Shown one piece after another: positions 1 through 16,440 of a stretch of 64,000 bases of DNA (positions within the stretch are counted from its first letter, which is position 1; each line of letters opens with the position of its first letter). The notes below the pieces were generated by a model. The model saw only the letters and a list, made by a program, of their open reading frames with translations. It searched no databases and had not been told where the DNA came from. Source of the DNA: Acanthochlamys bracteata. Taxonomy: Eukaryota > Streptophyta > Magnoliopsida > Pandanales > Velloziaceae. The position numbers and the translations under genes were made by a program. The DNA is taken from assembly GCA_019914995.1 (NCBI GenBank), contig CM034140.1:1860001-1924000 (forward strand). Reading direction: 5' to 3'.

Positions 1-281
1 ATGCATGTCTTATGATCATTATGTATTTGATAAAAGTAAATATATCATATTATACATTTGTCACAATTCGTGAGAGATTTTATAAATTAATTTTACCACA
101 TTTATATAGATGTTCAAATGACAAGTATTCTCTAAAACTGAAATTAAAAGTCAGAATAATTAAATTTATATTTTGATTCTTGTATATTCAAGTATCAAAT
201 AATATATAATTTCTAATTAAGTTCTAATATAGAAATTGATTTAAAAAGCATTAGAAAAATTATAGAAAATTTGCAAGTCAC

Positions 282-1632
282 CTGGGTCAATAATGACTAC
301 GTATTTCTGACCGTTCCGGTGAAGCTGTTCGACGAAATTACTCATCTTCTCCGCCGGAAAGTTTACTGGGTTAAGAGTGAAGTCCTTGTATGCGTCCATG
401 TAATCGATATCAGTCCACATTACTTCTAGCGGAATTCCGGCTGTTGCATAGCCGGCGACAACTCCTTCCAGGTCGGCCACATTCTTGTATCCGTATCTAC
501 ACTGGTGAAACCCTGCAGAACAATAATAATAATTATATAATAATAATAAGAAGAAGAAAATAAAATAGCATCTTTCAGCAAGGTTCTTATGCTACAGTTG
601 TTTCAGTGATGATAAATTTTGATAACGTTACCGAAAGACCAGTAGGGCATGGGAGCTGGCCTGCCGATCAACTTAGTATACTGCTCGATAACAGATACCG
701 GTGAAGGTCCGGCAAAGAAGTAGAAGTCCAATACTCCTCCTATCACTTTATACGTAATACTCGATCCTCCATATAAAACATCCATGCCATTGCTATTGAG
801 CAGTAGAACTCCATGAGCAAAACCTTTCGGCGAATCTCCAGCCGGCGGAGAAGACCGGACGTCCATGTAAAATGGATGCGAACCGTAAAGGTTCACGTCG
901 GGGTTCATCGCGCCGTTATCCGCGTTCCATAGAGTGAAGTTATCGCCGGGAGTTAACCTGAATGTTCTCTTCGTGTGCTCGCCGAGGCCGTAGAGTGAAG
1001 CTCTAGTGCCCGGAAGAATCGAAGTGATTTCGATATACCGGTCTTTGAATACGAGACCGGGGCCGGTCGCCGGAGTTTCGAAGAGTTTGTCGCGCGTTGA
1101 GTTGCGCGAAACGGAGAATCCGAACGGGGCAGTTGCCCAGAGATTGAAAACCAAATCTCCGCCTGCCTGTGAAATGGTGTAGCTTTTCTGCTTCAGTGAA
1201 AAAAACCTTTTTTTCCTAGAAGTAATGTTGGTGATAGCTTCTTCTCTTGGTATGATTTCTTGTGGGATTTCCCATCTCTTATTTTTTGAATCCGTAATAC
1301 GAACTCGAAGACGATCTTGTGTTTCAAAGCTGAATGCATAAAATTAATTTTTTTTATAAAAAAACTCTTGAAAGTTTGTATATATACACAGGTATATGAT
1401 TTTACCTTGCAGAAAAATCGAGAGTTTCGATATCGGGACCGTAAACAGATGACCTCTGCAGTAACCGGAGAGTCGCCGTTAGCAATTTTCCTGCAGGATC
1501 GACGTTGACGGAATCGACAACATAGCCGTAACCAGCTGGTTCTCCCTCTTGCAGTTGATCACCATAAACAAATACAACAACAAAGAAACAGAAACAGAAG
1601 AAGAAAGAAAGCAGAAGGTGATAAGGTTTCAT
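282..1632 (-). CDS. GH31 alpha-glucosidase, N-terminal part (runs off left edge)
   Basis: Secreted glycoside hydrolase family 31 enzyme that releases glucose from the non-reducing ends of alpha-glucans; the protein resembles plant alpha-glucosidase (At5g11720 type) more than alpha-xylosidase XYL1. Exons read 1632-1406, 1329-632 and 512-282, all with GT/AG junctions and continuous frame. The start methionine precedes a hydrophobic signal peptide ([19 protein letters not shown]). Recognisable GH31 stretches are [62 protein letters not shown] and [14 protein letters not shown]. The last visible exon ends in IIDPG at a good donor (281-280), so the catalytic nucleophile region should lie in exons left of position 1. 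About 385 of the usual ~900 residues are visible. Whether the full gene is intact cannot be seen here; the first 280 bases read as AT-rich intron. Confidence 0.93.
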
Positions 1633-2520
1633 GGTGATTCTTGCTAACGATCAGCAACAGCTGATCAATGACTGAAGCAGGAATTGAAGTAAGATATCTA
1701 TACATATAATGAAATTTTTATGGATTGGTTTTTGGATTGAATGTCCAGGCACGCAACTTGAATCTGTTTTTGGATTTGGAAAGAAAACGTTTTTCTGTCA
1801 TGCTAATCATGACCGTAGACAGAGCCTTTTCATTTGTGTAGAGAGAATAGATTGTATTTAAGTTAGCATTGAATTATAGGACTTCTTTTTTAAGATCTTT
1901 TTGCATTTCGTTTTTCCGTTAAAGAGTTTTTAGAAGGGTGAAAGAAATCTGCAAATAATGTTTGCGTGGCTCCTTCAACAACAAACAAAAAACCCAACTT
2001 TTTGAAAAATGGAAAGCATTTTTGTTAAAGTAAAATATAATAATAAATTCATTCTCAAGTTTTTTTTTTAGCAATGGTGAATTTAAGGAAACGTTTTGGT
2101 TCTGTAATTTGAACACAAAAAATAAAATATAAAATATTTTGAGTTTTGATTGTTTCTGACTATTGCTGAAGTATGTAATCAAGAGTTCACACAATGGAAT
2201 GAATGAAGATTACTAATTGAAGTTCGAAACTTCTCATGAATTTGTGTCCATAATTTCTTTGGAAGCAGTTACTGCTGTTGCTAAAATCTAAACAGGTTTT
2301 CTATTGGAATGATGAAAGATGAAGAGTTCTTGGCAAATGTATTGTAGATTGATACATTGGCAAAGAAAGCACTGGCATCAGTATATTATCCGCATACGGC
2401 GCTGCAACGGCGGCCGGCCGGTTGACGGCATTTATACTTATTACACAAACAGTGTACGTTTAAAGGTGGGATAGAGATCTGCAGGTAACTAGTTTATACT
2501 AAGCCTTGCTTTGGTAAAAC
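1633..2520. other. Intergenic: alpha-glucosidase promoter side and NRAMP 3' flank
   Basis: AT-rich spacer upstream of the alpha-glucosidase start and downstream of the NRAMP stop. Short ORFs here have no family signature and biased A/T composition. A short GC-rich patch (about 2397-2430) is the only compositional change. Confidence 0.6.
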
Positions 2521-5500
2521 TCAGTCAAGATCCAAAGTGGATGTTCTGCTTTGAGGAAGCTGCATACTTGCTATGTCTTCCCTTGGTAAGCAGTAAATAG
2601 AATTGTGGACTTCGACGCTTGAGTCGTTGCAGGCTGCTCCGTTTTCAGCATCAGGAGGTGGTAAGGTTAGGGTAATGTTTCTGGTTTTCCGAATAACCAA
2701 GTAAACTATTGCGGCTAGGTAAGCTGCTATAGCGAGGAAACCGAACATTCCAGCAAAGACTTTGGAGACTATAGGCAGGCTGCTTTTTAAGAGCAGCTTG
2801 ACAAAGCCTGTTACGAGGTAGTAGATGTTGATGGCCATTATCAGTGAGCCTACACACCAGGTGGTTGCTGAAACCTTTGATCAGAAAAAAGAAATGGAAC
2901 AAGTGAACATCAAAATCTGTATTGCTATATGATCGGAGATCATATCTATGTCTATCGGTTGCAGAGGACTTACCCCTATCGAATTTGCATGAGAACCCAT
3001 CTTCTTCTTGCTGCTGGTAAATTTCAGAAGTGGAATGAGTGCGAAGGGAAGCTCAAAGGACAAGATCATCTGGACATAGAAAAATGTTAGCATAAGTAAG
3101 ATATTCTATGAATATGGTTTACCACAGGTTCAAGTTTCCAAAATCATCTTCCAGTAAGGATGGTTCAATATGCATTTAAAAGACAATGATGGAATGGCCA
3201 AATTTTAATACCGAAGCAATTATAATCAGCTTTCCAGCTCCACTAGAGCCGGCAACTATTGCTACAACCAGACTTGGGATAATCGCAAGCAGTCTTGTTA
3301 AGAAGTTCCTCAACCATGGTGTGATTCTCAGATCAAGAAATCCCTGAATATAGAGGTAAATCAGATCAGCGAAGCAGGGAAATTAAACAGAAAGTATCAA
3401 ATGATAATGGTTGCCATAGAGGAGTTACACAAGAGTGCTACAACAATTTCCTCCTCCAACTTATATCTGGTAGGAAAGTTCAGTGTAGCTATAGTTGTGA
3501 AGTAACTTGTTGGCATTTACCTTTTTTCAGCAATCTAGTCTTGATTCATTATTGAAGTATTGACTGGATAACCCAAGAAGGTTCTATAGGACATGGAGTT
3601 GGCACAAACCTGCATGACGTATTGACCAGCATAGGTTCCTGTGATGGTAGAGCTTTGACCAGATGCCAGTAAAGCAATTGCAAATAGAGTTGAGCTCCAT
3701 TTACCTAAGACATTCTGAAAGGTCATAGGTCAGTTGTGTAACTCTGGAACGGAAGTATTAAACCATTGAAAACAGAATACTTTCAACGATATCAATCTAC
3801 TACTTGCTTTGTCAACCTAAAGATACAAATCTATATGTAGAGAAGCACTTGCACAAAGTTCTCAATAGCTGACAAACCTTTAGCAAAAATGACGCCTGGT
3901 TAAGATCTAGATCCTCGCAACTCCTTAGATCTTCTGAATCTAGGTCAGTTGAGCTACAAACAGCACCACTGACAGAGATGACTGATATGTTAATCATAAA
4001 GGCAAAAGCAAGAGCAATTGCACTCTCAATAGTGTAAAACCTACATGCCTCCTGTGAGAAAACATGAAACTTTGGTAAGCGGCCAAATAAAGTATGCTGC
4101 CATATACAAAATGAAGGCTTTAGAAACCAAAGCATCACTAAGAAATTCCAGAGTAGAAGTTCATCTGTAATCAGAATAAGATTACCTAACGGATCTATCG
4201 CCTATATAACTATGACACTACTGTTTGGGAAGTTCCAATTTACATAGTGGCATACTGAGCATTTATAAGTTATAGCTCATAAAAAGAATATTTCAAAGTA
4301 CAGTTTCTGAAAGGTAGATATATACATCGATTCCATGGACTGTGCGGGGTACTTTTCTGGATAAGACTAAAGCTGAATGGAGGAAAAGGTTGTGCCTGCA
4401 TCAGGAACCTAATGAGCATAAGTTTGCAAATCTTTGCTGTTTGCAGGAAAACATATGTGGATAGTCAAGAAGCTTACGGCATAACCATGGCCCCGAGAAG
4501 GGAGATAGCAAGGCCTGTAGCGCCATCTCCCTTCAGCTGAGGGACAAAGAGCCCCTTTAAAACTTCAGAAGCGTTGGGCTTCGCATAACCAAGTTCAATA
4601 AAAAAACAAGCCGCCATTGTAAATACTAGAAAGGCAATTAGAAACTCAAGTTTCCGAACCTGCACCCATAGCACAAATTACATCATTAGACATTAAAAGG
4701 GAAAGCAATCTTAATGATCTTGAAGAAATCGTGAGCAGTTTGGAGAAAACAGAGCAGTCACTATTCAGGCTCTCCTCCAAATATCTACCGGCATTTGTTC
4801 CTGCTGTGGCCTTTCTTCTATCTTTAACTTAGTAGATCGTTTTGTACATTCCTTCCAGATTATCCAAACTTCTGTAAAATTTTCATCTTCAGTGATCTGA
4901 AGTTTTCATATTCTTTTAATTCCTAACCTTGGCTGCCACCAAAGATTTTTATATAACTGAATATTTCATCTGAACTTTGTCTTGAAGTCTGAATCATAAG
5001 AACCAACAATATTGTTCATAACTAGGTGAAGATATATGTTACATACCCCATACTGCTGTAACAGCAAAAGCATCAGAGTACTGAGGCCAGTGATGAGAAC
5101 ACCACACCATACAGGAATTTTGAAGAGCATGTTCAAAGCAAAAGCTGTACCAATAACTGCAAAGAGGAGGAGCAACATGAACCTTCCCAAAAAACTTCCC
5201 TTGAAATTACTTAGAAGTTTACTATACCACGAGGATATTTCTTATATTAGAACAATAAAGGATTTGCTCTAAAAACTTTTAAGCACAAAATACATTTAGG
5301 TACCATGCATTAGTTAAAACTGTACGAGTGATGCAAGAGCTCAAAGAGTGCTTCCTGTTTAATCTAACCATAATTCATTAAACTTCAAAACATACAAATG
5401 GTGAAGTAGCAGAAAGCAAGTACCTTCAGGAATGTCACATGCAACAACAGAGATCTCAGCCAGCACCCACAAGATGAAGTTTGGGACCTTGGAGTATTCT

Positions 5501-6701
5501 GCTCTGCAGTGCTCAGATAAATGCTTTCCTGTAACCATAAAGTTGCTTTACACCCTTTGTCTCAATCCCGCACAAAGTGATTAAAACTTCATTCTGAACG
5601 AAGATGGAAACAGACCTGTGACTACCCCTAGTTTCGCTGCAAGTGATTGGATAATTAAAGCAGCACATGATGCAACAAGTATGATCCAGAGCAACTGCCA
5701 AGCAAAATGAGTTAAAATCAATGTCTTATAGATCGCAGTTAAGCAAAAAAAAATTGTAAAATCAAAATACTGAAACAATCAGTATAGTTGCAAATTGCTG
5801 CAAAAATGAAAACAAAAACAACCACTATTGTGCAATTTCAGATTTATCAAAAACAAAATGTATTATACCTCATACTTGTGTTGGGCTCCCGACTGCAAAT
5901 CCGTTTCAACTGAATGTCAAGTGAAACTTGTCAGTAACATTATACTCTATAAGATTTGTGAATATAGAGTGAGCTCGGCCTCTTCAGAAAAAAAGCAGAC
6001 GACTCTTACAATTTCCAGGATCAATATATGCTATCGAAACTAAAAATCCAGGGCCCATATACGCAAAGAAGTTTTTCCAGCCTTTCCTCTGTAAAACAGG
6101 GTAAACCTTTGATAAGACCATAGCATACAGCTTTTTCTAAAAAAACCAATCTATTATTGATCAAGTCAATATATAATGAAAGCAAAATTTCAGGAAGATG
6201 CAATTTTTGTGTTCTACTAAGAGTTTTGATTGTTTCAGATTTAAGTTACTCACCCTTTTTCTGAATTGGATTTAATCATCAATAGGCGTTATTATTCTTA
6301 AAAGTAAGACACATAATCCAAAACATTTATGGCATTTGTTCATAATTACTTCTAAAGATGATTCTTTTTAAAGTTCTTAAGATAGTTATTGTATTTCAAC
6401 TGATACTCTTTCCTCTTTGTCTTGACTACCATGCTTTGTTGTTTCTTGAAAGTAAAGTAGGCAAGATAGTAGCTCCAATGCCTTGACACAAACTGATAGC
6501 TTAGGCAGCAAACGAAGGCAACAAATTCAAAGGCTTTTACTAGATACCTGCTATGATATATATAGAAGATTAGGAACTAACCTCCGGAATAACAATCTGA
6601 TCAACATCAACGGTGTCAATTAATGGAGCATTGGCGCCGGTTGGAATACTTTGATTGCTATGGCTAGTAATGAACTGAGGTTGAGCAGTTCTCGCAGCCA
6701 T
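2521..6701 (-). CDS. NRAMP1/6: NRAMP metal transporter (NRAMP1/6 type)
   Basis: Proton-coupled divalent metal (Fe/Mn/Cd) transporter, 548 residues, close to Arabidopsis NRAMP1 and NRAMP6. Thirteen coding exons: 6701-6582, 6088-6010, 5909-5869, 5694-5616, 5528-5424, 5156-5047, 4659-4478, 4395-4326, 4051-3878, 3714-3610, 3343-3212, 3069-2974 and 2874-2521. The first metal-binding motif DPGN (exon 2) and the second, MPH followed by [13 protein letters not shown] (exons 7-8), are both present, as is the family transport signature around [18 protein letters not shown]. Multiple hydrophobic segments span the protein; the last exon adds a final membrane segment and a short soluble tail ending STLDLD. 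The start at 6701 opens [10 protein letters not shown], and a 5'UTR intron lies just upstream. The exon 13 acceptor sits 7 nt before a stronger-looking decoy AG (see findings). Paralogue assignment between NRAMP1 and 6 is not possible from this alone. Confidence 0.95.
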
Positions 6702-6710
6702 AACTCCAAT

Positions 6711-7468
6711 CTGAAGGGTTGCAGCTATTAGTCATCCAACATACATAGCGTTGAACTGATTATTCTATGAACTAAACCCTCCACTCCACTAACAAAGAAT
6801 ATATGCCTATGAAAGAAAACAAGTAACAAAGAAAGAGGATAGGAGATGAAAGGAGTGAACAAAAATTAAAGAAGTGTATTGCATCTCTTAAAGAATGCAA
6901 TTTTTTTTTGTAACTTCAGTCATAAAAGCATCAGGATAAGGAATAATTTTGGGATTACTAAAACCAAAATGAAAAAGTTGACAATTTGGGATTCAAATTT
7001 CAAAAGAAAATATGAAAATGAAAATGTTCCGTAAACTATTACGGATAATTCTTTACTTTTTGAGATGATTGCTTCTGCTAAACTAAACGTAACACTCGCA
7101 GAACTGAAAGAAGAATTCTTTTCGGATAAACTTTGGTTGCTGTATAACTTTATAAAAAAAAAATTTGTTCATGAAGAGCCCATCGCATCAACTGATCAAC
7201 ATTAGCTTCCTAATAAACAACAAGAGCAACAACACCAGCGACTGATTTGCGAAACGAACAAAAACAGGACTAGTTAAACACCGCAGAAATTCTTCCCACA
7301 AAAAGATAAACAAAACCAAAAGTCACCTACACTGAGGTCTGCGAAACTAGCGAGAACTCAAAATCACACACTCGAGATCAATCAATGAATCAAATCACCA
7401 AAACTGAAACGAGATGAGGTTTATGAAACCAGACATTTCCAATAAAAGATAAATAGAGAATGGCTTAC
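6711..7468 (-). other. Probable 5'UTR intron of the NRAMP gene
   Basis: On the minus strand a donor AT/GTAAGC begins at 7468 and an acceptor CTTCAG ends at 6711, nine bases before the ATG. Splicing would join a short 5'UTR exon just above 7468 to the coding start exon. Inferred from splice signals only. Confidence 0.55.
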
Positions 7469-10263
7469 ATAGCGTTGATCGATTCTTGGAGTTAGCTGCT
7501 CGGAAAACAAACAACTTATAGCAGATGGATTCTTGGAATACTACACAACTAAGCATATATTTCTAATTTTTAACTCGACAAAAGAGGATCGAACAATTAA
7601 TGCTCGTACTCTTCAATAATAAATATATATATATATATCTCTGCTTCTGCTACTACTAATACTTTTCTTTCTTTTCCTTCTTTCTCTGGATTTCGGTTAC
7701 GTGAAACGTTTCTCCTTCTGTAAAAATATAAAAAAGAAATATAATTACACTATTATAATACGTGGTTCCAGGCTTCCAGCTTGTTTCAGTTAAATGTGAA
7801 ACGCGTCTCTCCTCATCCCTTGGCAGTTTGACTCGGCATGTATCACCTATTAGTACAAATGAAATGAACGGTGCAGATTGAATCCCGTGATTTTCTTCTA
7901 TCTGTTTTTTTTTTTTTTTTTTTTTAAAAATTGAAGGTAACGACATTGGATTTCATATTTTACAAAAGAACGAAGACAACCTTATATTTATTGCTGCTTA
8001 GATAGTAGAGAACACCACAAACAAGCAACAAAACTAATAATATTAATAACAATAACAATAATATAATAATGGGAAATTAGGACATGCATAAGAAAGATAA
8101 TATTTAATATCCAGAAAAATCAGGCATCACTGTAGTGAAACAATAACAACAGCGAAATATAAAATATGTAAAGGCGTTTGCAAGCAAGTAGTGATAGAAT
8201 GAATCATTCCTTAACCTTATTTTTTGTAGCTACTACTCTATCACTAAATGCTTATTTTCATTTTGTACTTAGCTTTGTTCCTTAGTAGGCCAGATAATGT
8301 TATTATACACTTTAACTGGGCCTAAAATGGATAGTTCATCACGAATATGGTTATAATTTTCAGCTTCATTAAATTGGGCTGTGAGAGTTGAGGCCCAATT
8401 TTAGGCACTTCACTTTGGTTAGCCACAAATTACACCCAACTTATTTTGCTTTATGAGAAATTAGTACATGTTGTCGCTCGATACTTAAACAACTCGACTT
8501 TATTTATAAGATAAGCGGTTAATTAACAGTTACTAAATACAAAGTCATTCGTTATATTTAAATAGCGTATTTATTCGAAACTCTGAGACTAAAAGAAATG
8601 TTTGAGAGAATATTAATTCTTTTTTATTTTAATTTTTTATTATTTTTAACAATTTTTCTGTAATATTATATAAAACTTTTTTTATTTCAAGAGAAGAGAA
8701 GAGAAGAGAGGAGAAGAATCGAAGTTTAAGAGAGATTCATCAGTTCGTTTGTTTGTTTTTCTATGTACAATCTTTGATATGAAAAGGAAAACATTGACAG
8801 GGATGTGTTATTGCTCCAAGAGAGAAGAAGAATTTTTTGATATACATCAATCAATTTGCTTTAATTCCTCTTCACTACTTATTTGACCCGTTTTTTCTAT
8901 ATTTCAGTTTGTTTTTGACCAACTTAGTTCAGACTGTTTTTATTAACTTCTTCATAGATGTTGTTCTCACAAGAATTTATTGCTGAAAGCAATTTATTGA
9001 CTTCTTTCCAATGATAGATACATTGATGCATTTTATTGAATTTTTTATACATCTATAGCTTGGTTTACTTACGTTAGGAAGGAATCTCAAGTTTATAAGT
9101 TCCATGTTTAGTAAGGAGGAATTTTTTTTCCTCAACATTCAGTTATCTGATACACATATATAGTTTAGGATGAACTTAATTTTCTTAGAAAAACATAGTT
9201 CAGTTTACATATATAGAAAGAAACTGCTTGTTATATAGTGGCAGCTGACAATGTAGGCAACATGTACAAACTTAAGTTCTTCAGACATTAAAAAGTTTAA
9301 ATTTTTTGACAAATTATCTTCTGCAATGATAGAAAACGAATGAAATGAATGAAAAATTGTTATGTGTTGTTCTTCACAGTGGATAAAAAAAAGAAATTAC
9401 AGTGGATAATTTTTTGACAAATTATCTTTTGATGACCCCTTCATCAAAAGTCCCAAAGAGAAATAATAAGCAAAAACCAACAGAGCCGAGTTCATTATTC
9501 ATTCATGTTTGCATCGTGCTTTCTTTCCTTCTAAGGCCGTAAACCTACACTGCTAAACAACACTAATCTTCCTGATAAGGCCGTAAACCTTTTCGTGATC
9601 CTGATAAGGGAGAATGAAAAGGACAACAAAAACAATTGTGTTACTAGTGATACCGCTGGAAACTGAAACACACAGTTAGCTTCCTTGTGTTGTGTTCTTG
9701 ATTGTTTCTAACCCTGAACCTGATCCACCTGAAGAACTGCTCCTTCCGAGTACACTGCAGCGATACCAACTGCATGCTTTCTTGATAGTTTTTTCTCATT
9801 CTATTCACAAGTTGATTTTTTCCCTGACAGAGAATATGCTCTTCCTTCAACGCGGTCCAAATGGAGCGCACCAAGCTCAGAGATCATATGGAATATCCTC
9901 CCTGCTTGGCACGCCTAGAGAAACAGTTTTAACACCATACATCAAGATAAAACTTTTTCAACAGACAAGTTTTATCCGGTAAGTAGATAACTTGTATTTC
10001 ACATGCTTGGCAATACACCAGGTAAGTGAAACACTTGTACTCTATCACGCCACTTCGGTTATATTACAATGAAAGCCATGCCCGTTCTTTGTCCAATTTA
10101 CACAATTTTTTTTTTCCTTTCCATACACAGCTCCAAAATTTCTGCAAATTTGCAATGCCGAAGAAGAATTGAATAGGAATGAAAATACCTGATTCTAATG
10201 TTTGTGAATCTTGAACTAAGATTTTCTTCCCAGATTTCTTCTTAATTTATCAACATAGGTTGC
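7469..10263. other. Long intergenic region, no gene supported
   Basis: AT-rich spacer between the NRAMP promoter and the kinase 3' end. It holds an AT dinucleotide run (about 7622-7638), a poly-T tract (about 7907-7925) and GGGCC-type motifs near 8315-8405. The short overlapping ORFs on both strands around 9644-9982 have no recognisable domain. The part nearest 10263 is probably kinase 3'UTR. Confidence 0.55.
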
Positions 10264-12893
<2,630 letters not shown>

Positions 12894-15800
12894 TATTGTG
12901 TGATTTACCCAGATCTAATGCTTTTATAGAACCTGCAATAGAAAGAAACTTTATGAATGTTAATACATGGGGATCACAAGATATCTTTTCATATAATCAG
13001 AAAGGGAAATTGCATTCTTGCTTCACTATAAAAGTAAGTACAGTAAAAACTTTAAAAAATACAATAAATAAGGAAGTATATGAAGTTGAAGACGTAGGAA
13101 AAAGTAGATGATTTGTACTAAAGAATCCTTTGGATCACAAAGCACAAGTTGATGCTTGCATTGAACTATATTTAATATGCCACAAAAAGGTAAAAAATTG
13201 TATTAGCAACTCAGTTTTATAGAAAATAGTGATCTCAGCTGCTCATTAATTTTATAAGATACGGAGCATTTGCAGAATCTTTCTACCGTTTAAAACATTG
13301 CAGTTTCCCTACAATTAACCCAAAGAACCTGTGGATAGTGATTCTTTAACAGAAAGAAGCACTTCAGGATGCAACTTAAAAATGGAAAGGTGGAATCAGT
13401 TAAACAGGTCAATTATATTGTGGTAAAGAGCAGAAACTCTAAATGGTAGGAGGTCTGCCATAACTAGATTAAAGTAATATTTCAAATGTCATGACCAATC
13501 CAGGTGACCTAAAATTTGAAGGAGACACCAAGAACACAAGCAGCAAGACCGAAAGAATGAATTCGTGAAATATCAACTATTACCATGCGTTCCTAACGGT
13601 GAACAATACGCACCATTACAAAGATCATACCTGCACAATGAATAATTGCAACAGCAGTCTATTTGAATAAAATTGAATAAGAAGTTACAATTAGGATCTA
13701 AAACATCCAAGATATCGTCTTCAAGACAAACTTGAGTAGGTAAACATTAGTTTTACTGATTCATAAGATCCTATAAACTACTATCACCAGTTTTATCATA
13801 CATAAAATTCAATCGTCGCAGGAACTTCAAGCAAAATCACCTCAAAATGGAGAGAACTAACCTCCCAATCAAGTAAAAACCAGAAATGGTGGTGGAACTC
13901 TTAACACCTCAACTACTCATGTTTATAATCTGCAAAAAAGGGAAACCAAAAACTTTCAGAAAAATCAGAACACCTACGCAAGCAAGAGAAATAAAAGAAA
14001 TTTCAGAAAGAGTCTCACCGATCAGTGCTGTAGCAGGTTAGCCGCCGTGAGAAATCTACCATTTTTTTATTTCTGTTCTTGTTCGGCAACTCAAAAACAT
14101 GTACACAGAAGACCGTCACGTGTCATTAAATTGGAGAAAGGGAACCGAAAATGTTGTTTCCTTTGTTCCGAAGTCAAAACAGATTTCGTTCCGACAAATA
14201 ATCTCTCACAGTGGCATGCAAGTAAATATAAAGTCAACCGGTTTTGTTCACACTGAACACTACCAGTGGCATGTTTAAGTAAATTTAAGGTCGTCATAAA
14301 AGCTGACGTGACCTTCTGTGAGACAAAAGACACAACGACAAGAAATATTTGCACTATCGGTTCTGCATAATTGTATTTGACATGTTGAAGTCAACACATC
14401 CATTTGAGTAAGTAAATGATTGACCGGTAATACGCACGTGCCCAAGAACAATAATGTTAGCAGCTATGAATTCATACGTGATTTCATGCACGGGTTTGAT
14501 GGAGAGAAGTTCGAATCGAGCAAGGAAAAGGAAAAACTTGTGTCCTGCATGAAAAACGCGAAGACAATAATAAATTTTCGAAATTATTCTTCTAGCAGAA
14601 GAACAATTCTTCAGGAATGTTACGCAAAATCCATTTTTAGGAGCTTAATATGCAAATACTGAAGATAAAACAGCAACGCCGACCGTCGGTGGACCGGATC
14701 AAAGGTAAGACACGGTCGGAATCAGAGCTTCCGCGTAGCAGACTGAGTCAGGCCCGATCCAGCCGTTGGACGTCAACCGTGTGGGCCCAGTTACGTTATA
14801 TGAGCCCATTCATTTGTTTTTGCGGTCAGGTTCAAATGTTTATATAAAAAGGTATAATAAAAAGTTAAATAAATTTGTCCGTTAGAAATGTTTCACATTT
14901 TGAATTAATTAAACTTTGTAATTGTAATGATTTAGATTTTTTATTGATAATTAAAGTGTTGAATTGCTCTGTACCCTGAATAATTAGTAACTAAAAAACT
15001 AGAAGGTTGAATCTTAAAAAACTAATTTTTTAAAAAAATTTTAGCCAAACGTCCCAATTTATCTCGCTTTCATTTTATTGAATTTCACATCGGGTATAGG
15101 TCAGTGGGTAGCTTTTATTTTCATTTTTCACATATATTAAAAATATTTTAAAATTTATTTTAAAAAAATATAAAAATTTATATGTCATAAAATTTTTATT
15201 ATTTAAGTAAAAAATTAAAATTATTTTATAAAATAGTTTAAAATATCTATTATTTTAAATTTTCTATTTTTGAACACTTTTCAATATCCCTATAAACTAA
15301 TAAAAAACATTTACTTTATATATATATTTACTTAAAATGATTTGTAATTAAAAAAGTTAACATTAAATTTTTCATACATCACAATCTCAGAAGACATTTT
15401 TTTTTCGAATCTCAACTTTTTCGCCAAACAATATAGAATCTAAACATTTTTTAAATCTTTTCACATTTTAGCTATTTCAGGTGCAGTTCAAATTGCTGTT
15501 TATTTTTCTTGAGAGATTCTGTGAGGTAAAATAGATTGTAATCCTCGTAGAGTGCGTTCTTTTTTAATCTAGTTATAAATTATTAAAAAGATAATTATTA
15601 GAATTAAAGTATTATAATTTTTTTAAATCTTTCTTAATTTTAATTTTTTTTATTAAATTTAAAATTTCGGTGAGTTTATATATTTTAATATCATAACAAA
15701 ATTCAGAATTGTAATTCCGTGTGAATCTTTACTTTTGCTTGAATTCCACCGTTTCTTTTTTAAGCTTTCCGAAATAATTTTTTTTTTAATTTTCAACTCA

Positions 15801-16440
15801 CTTTCATATAAAATATGAACTTCACCTTTCAATTCATTTTATAAAATAATTCAAACCCAAAAAATCAACTTTTTCGAACTAAATTTTCAAAAATTTTATT
15901 TTCACTTTCTATTTTTATAAAATTAGTTACGAATATTTTAGAATACAGCACTAAAAAGAAACTGATATGGGTGCTGATCCACATCTATTTAAGAGGTGTA
16001 TTTTTATGAACAGAAAATAACTTTTAAAATGTAAATTTTAAAAAAATTAATTATTAAACTGAAATTATTATAAAAATATAAAAAATTACGCGAAAGTCAC
16101 TTGTGAGGAATAAAAGTCATACTGCGTCGATGAGTGGTGAAACAGGTTTTACTTCTCGTTCAACAGGAGTGGTAATCTAGATCGTGATTTTTCTTGAGAA
16201 TTAAAGGACACAACGCAAAAAAACTCTGCAAACCAATCCCGTTAACATTACCAATCCATATTATATATATGTTTCCATAAATATTATATATGAGCTAGAA
16301 TGCAATCTACCAATTATAGTAGAGACAAGATCACCATATAATTAGATATATTTACTTACCAAATTTCTATCTATATATATGTGCATAGCATTGGCCGTGG
16401 CTGTTCATCAATCTTTGCTACAACCAAGAACATAATAAAT
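12894..16440. other. Kinase 5' flank and long AT-rich spacer
   Basis: The first ~1.1 kb (to about 14040) is probably spliced 5'UTR of the kinase: an acceptor-like tract lies near 12930 on the minus strand. Beyond 14850 the DNA is strongly AT-rich with many A/T homopolymer blocks (about 15000-16080). No coding region is supported. Confidence 0.5.
16371..16380 (+). promoter_or_regulatory. TATA box candidate
   Basis: CTATATATAT lies about 60 bases upstream of the ATG at 16441, a normal TATA-to-start distance for a short leader. This placement argues against translation beginning in the in-frame codons just after it. Confidence 0.45.

Noticed and set aside
1919-2194. 91-residue minus-strand ORF
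   Set aside because: Phe/Lys/Leu-rich translation of AT-rich DNA with no family signal.
9644-9982. Overlapping ORFs on both strands
   Set aside because: No domain, no promoter or splice context, and the two frames are shadows of each other.
16381-16440. Upstream start giving a 151-residue protein
   Set aside because: The codon at 16381 is GTG and there is no in-frame ATG before 16441; the nearby TATA box would also place it at or before the transcription start.
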